A DNA stretch of 64,000 nt from Paenibacillus tarimensis (GCF_021532315.1 NZ_JAKGAO010000025.1:62001-126000), one strand, 5' to 3'. Shown: positions 53,733 to 62,085, counted from the first letter of the stretch. Notes: generated by a model from the letters alone, not told the origin. A program made the numbers and translations.

Positions 53733-55115
53733 CTAGATCTTGATCAGATCATCACGAATAGAATCCAGATAGGACATCACCTTCTCGCCTGCATGCGTAC
53801 AATGCGGCTGATCAAGATTGCCGTACGTGACCAGCGCTTCCGCAGCACAGCCTCCGCCGCAGATCGGGGCAGACGAACAGCCTCGGCACTGCGGAATCGT
53901 CAGCGAGTTGAACGCCTTCCACTTTTCCCATTTCCACTCCTTCAGCTGAAAATCAGGATAGTAATCGCCAATCTTAAATTCCGGTCTTCCGATAAGATCC
54001 GCGCATGCATAGATGTGATTGTCCGGCCCGAAGGTAATTTTCCTTCCCTGGACGGATTCACAGAAGACAATGTTTGGCAGGAACGGAATGGCCTTCTGCT
54101 GCAGCTCAGGGTCCAGTTTGGACACTGCATAAATGTAGCGGTACATGTCAGAGCCGACCAGTACCTGCTCTTTCTTTTCCAGTTCATCAATGGTGGGAAT
54201 GTTTCTTCGCAGATGCCTAAGGATTTCGATGCCCTGCATAATCGTGTCTCCGGTGCTCTGACAGGTATGGTCCGTAACAGGAGCGAAGTGAACCTTGAAG
54301 CCGGGGCGGCCAAGCATACCGTTATCCATGTAATGTTCAACCAGTGTGGGGACAGTCTCAATGTTCGTCTTATCGATATTAATTCTTACAAGGACGGAAA
54401 TACCGCAATCCAGCGCTGACTCGATGTTCTTCTCAATTCTCTGGAATGTCCCTTTGCCGCTGGATAAGATGCGCCTTTGATCGTGGATTTCCTCCGGACC
54501 GTCAACTGTGATTGTCAGCTTCAGCCGGTCCCGGTACCTGGTAAGCAGGTCCAGGAATGCATGCAGGTGAAAACCGTTCGTGTTGCAGCCGATTTTGAAA
54601 TCCAGCTCGACGGCTTTTTCACATATTTTCTCGACAATCGGCCTTGTAAACGGCAACAGCGGCTCGCCTCCGAAGAGATTGAACATGCCCTGCTGCAGGC
54701 CGCTGTCCTGATGAAAATATTCGACGGCTTGCCAGACCGCATCCAGCTGCTCGTCTGTCAGCAAAGAAATTTTGTCGTGAATGTCGTGGCTCTCAAAGCA
54801 GTAGGGGCAGCGGAAGTTACAGGTGTAGGTGGGGCAGATTACGTACTGCATGACTTGCGTTTTTCTTGCGAAGACCATGGCCTTCTCCAACAGCTGTTCT
54901 TCCTCAGCTTTGGAGTGGTAAACATAATTGCGGGATTTGAGGTAGGAGATTGCTTCTGTTTGCTCCCTCGTCATGTCGGCCATATTCAACTCGGGCAGCT
55001 TGTGCAGCAGTTGAACGAGCTCATTCGGGAACACATCAATGGCACCGTTAAGTGTATTGATCACCAGCGTTTCTTGGCCAAGGGGGTATTCCAGACGATA
55101 ACGGTTGCTATGCAT
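53733..55115 (-). CDS. radical SAM/SPASM peptide maturase (2)
   Basis: A 460-aa radical SAM enzyme and first gene of the cluster. The N-terminal domain (ETLVINTLNGAIDVFPNELV, LKSRNYVYHS) mirrors that of the neighbouring maturase. The cluster motif is CNFRCPYCFESHDIH, then FGGEPLLP; the SPASM part has IYACADLIGRPEF and CRGCSSAPICGGGCAAEA with QPHC. The paralogue downstream has the same layout, so the pair probably act on the same peptide at different positions. GGGAGAG precedes the ATG. Confidence 0.9.
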   Translation of the reverse strand: MHSNRYRLEYPLGQETLVINTLNGAIDVFPNELVQLLHKLPELNMADMTREQTEAISYLKSRNYVYHSKAEEEQLLEKAMVFARKTQVMQYVICPTYTCNFRCPYCFESHDIHDKISLLTDEQLDAVWQAVEYFHQDSGLQQGMFNLFGGEPLLPFTRPIVEKICEKAVELDFKIGCNTNGFHLHAFLDLLTRYRDRLKLTITVDGPEEIHDQRRILSSGKGTFQRIEKNIESALDCGISVLVRINIDKTNIETVPTLVEHYMDNGMLGRPGFKVHFAPVTDHTCQSTGDTIMQGIEILRHLRRNIPTIDELEKKEQVLVGSDMYRYIYAVSKLDPELQQKAIPFLPNIVFCESVQGRKITFGPDNHIYACADLIGRPEFKIGDYYPDFQLKEWKWEKWKAFNSLTIPQCRGCSSAPICGGGCAAEALVTYGNLDQPHCTHAGEKVMSYLDSIRDDLIKI

Positions 55116-55445
55116 GATCGTTATCTCTCCCTTTAGTGGAATGAAGGGCAGTTTGGAAGATCCTCAGAAGTCAGTTTCATCATATCTCAAGCTAATTTAG
55201 AAGATCATGGGTCTATGTTACCATTTTTATGGTTAATAATGGATGATTATGGAATTAGAAAGATGTGATAACCACCTTTTTTCGAGCCTTATAATACACC
55301 GCAGAAGATGGATCTGATGTAATTTTTTGTCACTGCAAAAAAGGCACTACAATGAGCTTTCCCGATGGTATCGGAATGCTTACAGGTAATGCCTTATAAC
55401 TGGCTTAATCACAGTCAGCCGACCGTCCGCTTCTATGCTGCTTTG
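55116..55445 (-). promoter_or_regulatory. AT-rich upstream region of the RiPP cluster with an inverted repeat
   Basis: This 330-bp gap is markedly AT-rich on its left side. It contains an inverted repeat at 55218-55236 (TTACCAT, ATGGTTAA) about 105 bp upstream of the first maturase gene and a TATTAT element near 55280. No firm -35/-10 pair can be assigned. No gene larger than about 16 codons with an RBS is seen. Confidence 0.45.
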
Positions 55446-56888
55446 TTACACACGCCGCTCCTCAATCATACGCATCTTCTGCTCCCAGCACTTCGTGCTC
55501 AAATCGACCGGATACGATTCCGGATTGAGCTTCCGCAGATATTCCGGCCAGAACAGCTTCAGCTGCTCTTGATGGTACGTACGAATTTCCTCCATATTCG
55601 GCAAGCTGCCTATAAGTTTGCCGTCCTTGTAGACAGGCAGGAGCAATTCTCTTGCCTCGTAATTTTCGACATACTTGTGAATATAGGGGTGAACAGGATC
55701 AAACAGCTTAATCCGTCTGCCTTCCTGTACATCCGTCTCTTCCTTGAGCGCGATATAGTCAGCCTCTGCCTTACCCGTCTCGCGACTGATGATCCGGTAT
55801 ACATGCTTTAGTCCGGGGGTTGTTACCTTCTCCGGGTTACCCGAAATCTTGATGACCGGTATCAGCCCTTCCTCCGTCTCACGAGCTACCAGCTTGTACA
55901 CCCCTCCGAGTGCCGGATTGTCCGCTGCTGTAATCAGCTGCGTGCCGACACCCCACACATCAATTCGGGCTCCCTGCGCCTTTAGGTTGAAGATAATATT
56001 CTCGTCCAGATCATTGGATGCAAAAATTTTAACATCTGGAAAACCTGCTTTGTCCAGCATTTCACGTGCCTTGTGCGATAAGTAAGACAAGTCACCGCTG
56101 TCGAGACGGATACCGTTCAACCGCTTGCCCCGCTTCTCCAGTTCCCGAGCTGTCTTAATGGCGTTCGGCAAACCGCTTCTCAGCGTATCATATGTATCTA
56201 CAAGAAGTGTAGACTGGTCGGGCAGCACCTCCACAAAGCGGTCGAAGGCTTCCTCCTCGCTGCCGTGTGCCTGTACCCAGGCATGAGCGTGCGTTCCCTT
56301 AGCCGGAATGCCGAACAGCTTGCCAGCCCGCATGTTGGAGGTTGCATCAAAGCCGGCGATATAAGCGGCGCGCGCACCCCAGATAGCCGCATCAGCTTCC
56401 TGTGCCCGACGCGTCCCAAACTCGAGCAGCATATCGTCGCCAGCAACAAGCTTCACGCGTGCCGCTTTGGTCGCTACTAGTGTCTGATAATTCATGAAGT
56501 TTAGCAGTGCTGTCTCAATTAAATGAGCCTCAAAAAAGCTCGCCTCTACCCGGATTAATGGCTCGTTCGGGAACACAAGCGTGCCTTCCGGAACCGCATA
56601 GAGGTCTCCTGTAAACCGGAAGCTTCTCAGCTTCTCCAGGAATTCCGGCTGATACTGCTCCTCCTGCTCGCCAAGATAACTAATGTCTTCATCTTCAAAA
56701 CGCAGATTTTCAATATACTTTACGATCCGCTCTAAGCCGGCAAAGACGGCAAACCCGTTACCGAACGGCAGCTTGCGGAAGTATACGTCGAAAACCGCAC
56801 GGTCATTGCCGGTTCCCTGCATCCAATGCGCGTACATCATATTAATTTGGTATTTGTCCGTATGAAGCGCCAAGTTATCATAAGTCAT
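55446..56888 (-). CDS. pncB: nicotinate phosphoribosyltransferase
   Basis: Converts nicotinate and PRPP to nicotinate mononucleotide in NAD salvage. The 480-aa protein has the family patterns LHTDKYQINMMYAHW, FDVYFRKLPFGNGFAVF, LEFGTRRAQEADAAIWGARAAYIAGFDATSN, HAHAWVQ, LVDTYDT, GIRLDSGDLSYL, FASNDLDE and DVWGVGTQLI. The start at 56888 follows AAAGGA; the longer frame upstream overlaps the nicotinamidase gene and has no RBS. It is the last gene of the nrtR-pncA-pncB operon. Confidence 0.94.
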   Translation of the reverse strand: MTYDNLALHTDKYQINMMYAHWMQGTGNDRAVFDVYFRKLPFGNGFAVFAGLERIVKYIENLRFEDEDISYLGEQEEQYQPEFLEKLRSFRFTGDLYAVPEGTLVFPNEPLIRVEASFFEAHLIETALLNFMNYQTLVATKAARVKLVAGDDMLLEFGTRRAQEADAAIWGARAAYIAGFDATSNMRAGKLFGIPAKGTHAHAWVQAHGSEEEAFDRFVEVLPDQSTLLVDTYDTLRSGLPNAIKTARELEKRGKRLNGIRLDSGDLSYLSHKAREMLDKAGFPDVKIFASNDLDENIIFNLKAQGARIDVWGVGTQLITAADNPALGGVYKLVARETEEGLIPVIKISGNPEKVTTPGLKHVYRIISRETGKAEADYIALKEETDVQEGRRIKLFDPVHPYIHKYVENYEARELLLPVYKDGKLIGSLPNMEEIRTYHQEQLKLFWPEYLRKLNPESYPVDLSTKCWEQKMRMIEERRV

Positions 56889-56983
56889 AGCTGTTATCGT
56901 CCTTTCGGCTGGCTGCCATGCATGTAGGTATAAGCCGGGGAGCTCCCGGCTCGTTTTCCAAAGATAATTACATTGTTGCTGCC

Positions 56984-57541
56984 TTATACCTTGTATTCTT
57001 TGCCGGCGTGCATCAGCCTGGCTCCAAGTGTATTTTGAAAGTGTCCGAGGGCCCATTCATGTCCCAGCTGATTAAAGCTGGCTACCGCATCGGCATGCAC
57101 TGTTATGCTGTAGCCCTTATTGTACGCATCGACAGCGGTATGAAGCACGCAGATGTCAGTACATACGCCAACCAGATGAATCTCTGTTATACCCCGGGCA
57201 CGCAGCTGCAGATCCAGGTCCGTGCCGCAGAAGGCGCTATAGCGCGACTTGTCCATCCAATAAATCCGTTCCTCATGCTGCTTATATACGTTATTCAGCG
57301 TCCCATAAAGTGACCGGCCTTCCGAACCCCGGATGTTATGCGGCGGAAACAGGCGCTGCTCCGGATGAAAAATATCCGCTTCATCATGCAGATCCACAGC
57401 CATTACGACGTAATCGCCAGCCTGAATACACTCTCTTGTCAACTCCGAAATACGTGGTTCAATCGCAATTCCGGGCTCTCCGCAGGGCAGCTTGCCCACC
57501 ACGAAATCCACCGTGTAGTCGATAACGATTAATGCTTTCAT
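56984..57541 (-). CDS. pncA: nicotinamidase / isochorismatase-like hydrolase
   Basis: Converts nicotinamide to nicotinate, the substrate of the next enzyme. The 185-aa protein has the catalytic triad pattern: Asp in VIDYTVDFV, Lys in WMDKSRYSAF and the nucleophile Cys in VGVCTDICVLHTA. Metal ligands are partly visible in VDLHDEADIFHPE. The start at 57541 is preferred to the ATG 6 nt earlier because GGAG is 9 nt from it. Its place between a NrtR-type regulator and pncB supports the assignment. Confidence 0.88.
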   Translation of the reverse strand: MKALIVIDYTVDFVVGKLPCGEPGIAIEPRISELTRECIQAGDYVVMAVDLHDEADIFHPEQRLFPPHNIRGSEGRSLYGTLNNVYKQHEERIYWMDKSRYSAFCGTDLDLQLRARGITEIHLVGVCTDICVLHTAVDAYNKGYSITVHADAVASFNQLGHEWALGHFQNTLGARLMHAGKEYKV

Positions 57542-57583
57542 GTTCATCAGCTCCTCATAAGATAAAGTCCGGCCACAGCCGGC

Positions 57584-58366
57584 TTAACGATAAATCGACA
57601 ACGACGGCAAATAACCGGTAAATCTGTACAGCTGAGCGGCCCGCTGAGAGTAGCGGTTTGACAGTATTGGACGGCCGTCCTTATCACGCATCCCTTCGAT
57701 AATCCCCTCCCGGCTCTGCGTCGATGTAATTTTACGTATAAAATTCGGCTCTTCAAAATCTGGCACCACGGTGCGAATTACCTGATAGAGCTCACTGATC
57801 GTGAATGCCTCCGGCAGAAATTCACTGGCAATGGTAGTCGTCAACATCCTCTCCCTAATCCGTTCCAGTGCGTCAGCCAACACCTCTCTATGATCAAAGG
57901 CAAGATCCATCTTAAGAGCCTCCTGTACCGGAAACAGCCGTACATCGGACGCATCATCGTCAGCCCGCCGGCCCGCCAGAATGTCTTCATGAACGAGAGC
58001 ACAGAATGCATGCGAGATGATCCAGCCCCGCGGGTCTCGGCCGGGCCTGCTGTATACATTCAGGTATTCCATGTGCACATCAGCTATCCCCGTCTCCTCC
58101 TGCAGCTCGCGTCTGGCACATTCATATATGCTTTCTGACTCTGCGCAGAACCCTCCAGGCAGGGCCCACTGCCCTTCGAACGGCCACTTCTTGCGCTGTA
58201 TCAGCATGACCTCCAGTTCTCTGGCCGGCAGAGCCTTCTTACCCTGCTGCTTACTTGATGTAATGGTGAATATCACAATGTCGGCCGGCGCCCCATCGGG
58301 TGTCCGGTACTTGGACGAACTGTAACTTGTCTCGTTCTCTTGCTCTGTCTTGTGCACATCAATCAC
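57584..58366 (-). CDS. nrtR: NrtR-type Nudix regulator of NAD metabolism
   Basis: A 260-aa protein with a Nudix domain (LPGGFCAESESIYECARRELQEETGI, close to the Nudix box) and a C-terminal winged helix (FTISELYQVIRTVV... NFIRKITST... RPAQLYRF-like end). NrtR proteins bind ADP-ribose and repress NAD salvage genes. It opens an operon with pncA and pncB, the classic NrtR arrangement. It may retain hydrolase activity. The start is a GTG at 58366 or 58357; the latter is better spaced from AGGTGAT. Confidence 0.87.
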   Translation of the reverse strand: MIDVHKTEQENETSYSSSKYRTPDGAPADIVIFTITSSKQQGKKALPARELEVMLIQRKKWPFEGQWALPGGFCAESESIYECARRELQEETGIADVHMEYLNVYSRPGRDPRGWIISHAFCALVHEDILAGRRADDDASDVRLFPVQEALKMDLAFDHREVLADALERIRERMLTTTIASEFLPEAFTISELYQVIRTVVPDFEEPNFIRKITSTQSREGIIEGMRDKDGRPILSNRYSQRAAQLYRFTGYLPSLSIYR

Positions 58367-58381
58367 CTGGTCTTTTCAATA

Positions 58382-58396
58382 ATATCAATATGATAT
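58382..58396. promoter_or_regulatory. palindromic operator, candidate NrtR site
   Basis: ATATCAATATGATAT is a perfect 6+3+6 palindrome, 15-39 bp upstream of the nrtR start, where it would overlap the promoter. Autoregulation by NrtR is inferred from position. Confidence 0.65.
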
Positions 58397-58502
58397 ACTC
58401 ATTATGACGTATTTAGAGCAGATAGGTCAAGCGCTCTATTATCAAAGACCTTATTACTGTATCATTAATACTTAAATTACAATTTTAGGTATTTCGGACC
58501 TA

Positions 58503-58532
58503 TTCATATACCGCTTAAAGTTCCGCTATAAT
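58503..58532 (+). promoter_or_regulatory. candidate promoter for the subtilisin operon
   Basis: TTCATA and TATAAT are separated by 18 nt, about 140 bp upstream of the first gene. The -10 is a perfect consensus. Confidence 0.55.
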
Positions 58533-58577
58533 CTTAACCGCACAGGATTGGTACCAACTGTTAGTTCTAGGATTATC

Positions 58578-58590
58578 AAGGAGGTGATCC
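58578..58590 (+). other. orphan full-length Shine-Dalgarno-like sequence
   Basis: AAGGAGGTGATCC is the exact complement of the 16S rRNA 3' end. The nearest downstream ATG (58604) is 19 nt past the GGAGG core and opens only a 6-codon frame. It lies in the leader of the 58671 gene, which has its own RBS. Confidence 0.5.
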
Positions 58591-58670
58591 GTAGTCGACT
58601 ATCCATGCGTGCCAGCCCCAGTTAAGGCACTTGGTTGACATCTATGTCTCAACAGAAGAGGAGTTACGAA

Positions 58671-58835
58671 ATGAAAAATGATATGCCCTACATGATTGTA
58701 GTTTTGTTGATTCTTATTTTTTTGACTGTCGATAATTTCTTTATCAAAAATGAAGCAGTCCGTGATGTTATCAATATCACTGCCTTTTTTGTTGTTCTCC
58801 TGCTCTTCATTATTAAACTTGTCCGCAGGAAGTAG
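58671..58835 (+). CDS. 54-aa two-helix membrane peptide
   Basis: A small protein made of two hydrophobic helices (YMIVVLLILIFLTVDNFF and ITAFFVVLLLFIIKLV) with a basic end (RRK). GAGGAG lies 9 nt before the ATG at 58671; an upstream TTG in frame has no RBS. It is the first gene of a unit with a secreted protein and a subtilisin. It could be a holin-like, immunity or toxin peptide, but no family is recognised. Confidence 0.7.
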   Translation: MKNDMPYMIVVLLILIFLTVDNFFIKNEAVRDVINITAFFVVLLLFIIKLVRRK

Positions 58836-58870
58836 ACGGAAATATTCTGAGGAAATCGGAGGTATTATTC

Positions 58871-59449
58871 ATGAATATGGCAGCTTTTGATCGGATGAAA
58901 TACTATGTCGCCGCTCTTCTTGCCGCTGTCCTAGTAGTCACGTCTGCCGGAGTTCCTGTACAAGCTGGCTCTAACTATCCCACTGTAGCGGCCAGCGCCT
59001 TCGCAGACTTTGATGCCTTTGACGATTTCTCCCTCCAACAGCTGGAAAGCGCACTTGCCATTATCGAACAGATTCCTGACTACATCCTGGCTCAGGGTGA
59101 TTCCGCGACACGGGAATGGCTGAAGAAGCATTTCGGCTATCAAGGCTCCATTCAACCGGAAGGCTTCTTCGGCTGCGTAGGCGCCATTGGTACGGCACTG
59201 CTCGGCATTGCCTTCCCCGCTGCCAAAATTACCAAAATAAAGGATGCCATAAAAGCCGCAGGCGGTGTCAATAAAGTTGTTACTGTAATTCGGGATTCTT
59301 ATAAAACCGCAAGATCGCTTGGCATTGGCAAAAGTGAAGCGATTAAGATTGCTGTGCAGGACGCCTTCCGCACAGCTTCCAGCGAGACCTTCTCCCTGCT
59401 GCTCAGCTTCTTTGGCATAAGTTCTATAATTGGAGAATGCTTCGAGTAA
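58871..59449 (+). CDS. secreted 192-aa protein of unknown function
   Basis: The N-terminus is a signal peptide (ending VPVQAGS). The mature protein has an acidic, aromatic segment (FADFDAFDDFSLQQLESAL), then a Gly/Ala-rich hydrophobic stretch (GAIGTALLGIAFPAAKI), then lysine-rich helices. Two cysteines (in FFGCVG and the C-terminal GECFE) could form a disulfide. GGAGG precedes the ATG. The amphipathic Gly/Ala-rich core recalls some bacteriocins, but no family is recognised. It is followed 85 bp later by a subtilisin. Confidence 0.7.
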   Translation: MNMAAFDRMKYYVAALLAAVLVVTSAGVPVQAGSNYPTVAASAFADFDAFDDFSLQQLESALAIIEQIPDYILAQGDSATREWLKKHFGYQGSIQPEGFFGCVGAIGTALLGIAFPAAKITKIKDAIKAAGGVNKVVTVIRDSYKTARSLGIGKSEAIKIAVQDAFRTASSETFSLLLSFFGISSIIGECFE

Positions 59450-59533
59450 AGGCACGATTAATTGCAGCTCCCGCTCAGCCCTGCTTCAGAGGGTTACGCG
59501 GGGGCATTCTTTTATGAAAAGGGGTCCGTTATC

Positions 59534-60868
59534 ATGAAAAAATGGATGATTTTCGTGCTCTCAGCTGTCGTGTTATTCAATCTGTCCCTCCCCCCTTCCT
59601 TGTCAGCCATGCAGCATTACGTGACGGAATATATGGTCGTGTTCGAACAGGAGGAAGGTCTGCCGGCCAACTACAGGGCAATCGTACACAATGCAGGCGG
59701 CGTTATCGAGAAAGAGTATTCGAAGCTCGGAGCGGTCAAAGCCTCCTCAATGAACCCCGGGTTCCTGCCTGCTATTAAGAAACATCCGGCAGTTGCAAGC
59801 GCGGGCATACCCGGTATTATCAGGCCCGAGCAGCTGGAATACATAGAAATGGACAGCCCAACGGCTGTAGAGGCGCATGGCGGGCATGATTTGTATGAGA
59901 CCTATCAGTGGGATATCAAACAAGTGACCGGAAATGGCGCATCATGGGAGATGCGGGGCGGCACAGGGCAGCCCGTTGATGGGCAGCCTGTTGTAATCGC
60001 AGTGGTTGATACAGGCATTGATTACACTCACCCTGACCTCAGCGGCAACTACCTGTATGGCAAATCCTTTGTAGACAATGAGCCAAGTGCCCGTGATTAT
60101 AGCGGACATGGAACCATGGTAGCGGGAATGATTGCGGCTAACGGAAGAGTAATGGGGGTCGGTCCGGACCTGAAGCTCGCCTCCTACCGGGTCTTTGGAC
60201 AACTGAACAGCGCGAGCACCTTCGAAATCGCTGAAGCCGTCATGACAGCCGCAGACGACCAGGTTGATGTGATTAACCTGTCACTCGGCGGTTACATCTG
60301 GGTCAAGAACCCCGAGCAGAACGAGAAGGACAATCGAGCCGAGCTTAAGATGTTCCGCAGGGCAGTGAAATATGCGATTAAAAAGGGCGTCGTTGTCGTC
60401 AATTCAGCCGGCAATCTAGGTGCGGACGTATCCGATCCTAATGAGTTAACCCGTCTGCTCTATGGTGAAGATGCCAGCGGCAAAACTTACCGAAACCCCG
60501 ACCATAAGGATATGATTGTTGTTTCGTCCGGAACGCTTGGGCTGCAGCTTGCTTCCTATTCCAACTATGGGCGTAACGTTATTGATGTCATGGCTCCGGG
60601 AGGTGAACGGAACCCGGGTGTCTCCTGTGTATCCACCTCGCTGAACGGCCGGTACGGACAAGCCTTCGGGACCTCTCTTGCTGCCCCAAAGGTGTCTGCT
60701 CTTGCCGGTATCATTATTGCCCGCCAGGGAAAGAAGACGCTCAAGCCTGGGGAAGTAGCGAAGATTATCGCGAAGTCGTCCAAGGATCTATTTGGCAAGG
60801 GAAAGGATGAATTTTCCGGTTATGGTCTCATTGATGCGGTGAGTGCCCTTTCACGGAGTGATGCCTAA
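59534..60868 (+). CDS. secreted subtilisin-like serine protease (S8)
   Basis: A 444-aa exported protease with a signal peptide (ending SLSAM), an I9-like propeptide (MVVFEQEEGLPANYRAIV...) and a subtilase domain. The catalytic triad is Asp in VVDTGIDYTHPDL, His in YSGHGTMVAGMIA and Ser in FGTSLAAPKVSALAG. The start at 59534 follows AAAGGGG. It resembles lantibiotic leader peptidases in size and layout and lies 4 kb from the radical SAM cluster, on the other strand. A role in processing that peptide or the 192-aa neighbour is possible but unproven. Confidence 0.9.
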   Translation: MKKWMIFVLSAVVLFNLSLPPSLSAMQHYVTEYMVVFEQEEGLPANYRAIVHNAGGVIEKEYSKLGAVKASSMNPGFLPAIKKHPAVASAGIPGIIRPEQLEYIEMDSPTAVEAHGGHDLYETYQWDIKQVTGNGASWEMRGGTGQPVDGQPVVIAVVDTGIDYTHPDLSGNYLYGKSFVDNEPSARDYSGHGTMVAGMIAANGRVMGVGPDLKLASYRVFGQLNSASTFEIAEAVMTAADDQVDVINLSLGGYIWVKNPEQNEKDNRAELKMFRRAVKYAIKKGVVVVNSAGNLGADVSDPNELTRLLYGEDASGKTYRNPDHKDMIVVSSGTLGLQLASYSNYGRNVIDVMAPGGERNPGVSCVSTSLNGRYGQAFGTSLAAPKVSALAGIIIARQGKKTLKPGEVAKIIAKSSKDLFGKGKDEFSGYGLIDAVSALSRSDA

Positions 60869-60891
60869 GCTGCTTGACTCTAACCCACTGG

Positions 60892-60917
60892 ACCGGCTCC
60901 TATAAGGACCGGTTTTT
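60892..60917 (+). terminator. terminator of the subtilisin gene
   Basis: ACCGG and CCGGT close a loop that contains an inner CCT/AGG pair, followed by five T, about 23 bp after the stop. Confidence 0.75.
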
Positions 60918-61014
60918 CTGGTCTTGGACACCAATCCGAACTTTTTATTCACCCATGGCGTCTAACTACTTATGGACTGCGATCCTTAACTTAACGAGAC
61001 AGCGAGGCGATAAC

Positions 61015-61217
61015 ATGGGGAAAATCATCAAGCTGCTCCCTTCAATAATTGCGGGACTGATCTGCTCGATTGTGTGGACAACAGTAGGAAGCGCCGGTTA
61101 TTTGAATGCCGCAGCACATCTTCCCGGCCTCGGTCCGGGAGCGTCGTTAAGAGCCTGCTATTCTCATTACTCACCGGTACGTTGTTGATTACGCTGGTCA
61201 TCTTCTCCCGTGCTTAA
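61015..61217 (+). pseudogene. small membrane protein gene with a probable 1-nt deletion
   Basis: An ATG at 61015 after GAGG opens MGKIIKLLPSIIAGLICSIV and continues through LPGLGPG. From there the open frame gives an unlikely tail. The next frame continues SVVKSLLFSLLTGTLLITLV to SRA and a stop at 61215-61217, a typical second membrane helix. Loss of one G in the run at 61137-61139 would explain the break. A gene of about 67 residues is inferred; function unknown. Confidence 0.45.
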
Positions 61218-61251
61218 CGAAAGACTGAGTAAATCTCATACGCCAAACAAA

Positions 61252-61283
61252 GCCCCGCATACCCTTCTCAAGGTATGCGGGGC
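61252..61283 (-). terminator. terminator downstream of the thioesterase gene
   Basis: GCCCCGCATACC pairs with GGTATGCGGGGC (12 bp) and is followed on the minus strand by TTTGTTTGG. It lies about 60 bp after the thioesterase stop. Confidence 0.8.
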
Positions 61284-61341
61284 AGTCTCGGACGCAGCCT
61301 GTTGCTCCTCCTCGTCCCAATCTTCAAGTTGCGTTATTTCA

Positions 61342-62073
61342 CTACTGCCAAGTCATCACGGTCGGCTTAGCAGTCAGGTATGCGCCGAGCTTGCCGGTAA
61401 TCAGGCCATAAACTTCATCCATATGCTCGAGAATGTAAAAATGATTGCCCGGATAGATGATGAACTCGCATTCCTGAACCGTCTTCTTCATCCAAGGCTC
61501 GACATCCTCCCGTAATACGGTGTCATTCGTGCTGTATATTACGGTAAATGGGCAGCTAAGAGGGGCATAATCCGCTGTCTTATGGTTCTCGAGCAGGCGG
61601 AAATCCGAGCGCAGGATCGGCAGCACGTAAGCCTTTAACGCTTCATCTGCGAAGACTTCTGCAGGCGTTCCGCCATAGGCCATGATCTTCGCCATAAAGG
61701 CCTCGTCTGACAGATGGGCAACAGGCTCGCGTGCATTAAACGACTGCGGGCAGCGAGTTGAGGACAGGAAGAGATGCTCCGGCTGCCGGTAACCGGCTGC
61801 CGCAAGCCTGCAGGCCGTCTCATAAGCAAGCAGCCCGCCCATGCTGTGACCGAACAAGGCGTAAACCCCGCTCCGGTTATGCAGCTCTACGTAATTACAT
61901 GCCTCGTCCACCGCTTCAGACAGTGTATCGTAATGCTGGTCCCCCACCCGGCTGCCCCTTCCTGCAAGCTCCACCGGATGAAGAGCCAACCCGCTGCGAA
62001 GCGCCGGCCACTTCTTGTAGAACATCGCCGAGCCGCCGGCATATGGAAAACAGAAAACATCGATCTCAGCCAT
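61342..62073 (-). CDS. type II thioesterase (GrsT/SrfAD-like)
   Basis: A 243-aa alpha/beta hydrolase that edits misprimed carriers of nonribosomal peptide and polyketide synthases. It shows FPYAGGSAMFYKKW at the N-terminus, the nucleophile motif GHSMGGLLAYE and the catalytic His in GNHFYILEH. AAAGGAGAG precedes the ATG. It is downstream of a diaminobutyrate aminotransferase gene with a 12-bp gap, indicating a nonribosomal peptide locus that extends past the window edge. Confidence 0.92.
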   Translation of the reverse strand: MAEIDVFCFPYAGGSAMFYKKWPALRSGLALHPVELAGRGSRVGDQHYDTLSEAVDEACNYVELHNRSGVYALFGHSMGGLLAYETACRLAAAGYRQPEHLFLSSTRCPQSFNAREPVAHLSDEAFMAKIMAYGGTPAEVFADEALKAYVLPILRSDFRLLENHKTADYAPLSCPFTVIYSTNDTVLREDVEPWMKKTVQECEFIIYPGNHFYILEHMDEVYGLITGKLGAYLTAKPTVMTWQ

Positions 62074-62085
62074 TGTATCTCTCCT

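Noticed and set aside
55142-55192. 16-codon frame upstream of the first maturase gene (MMKLTSEDLPNCPSFH)
   Set aside because: It has a weak RBS, is very short and shows no similarity to the 51-aa precursor. It was considered as a second precursor or leader peptide and not supported.
58560-58600. Fragment of a 16S rRNA gene 3' end
   Set aside because: Only the 13 nt complementary to the anti-Shine-Dalgarno match; the flanking 16S sequence is absent.
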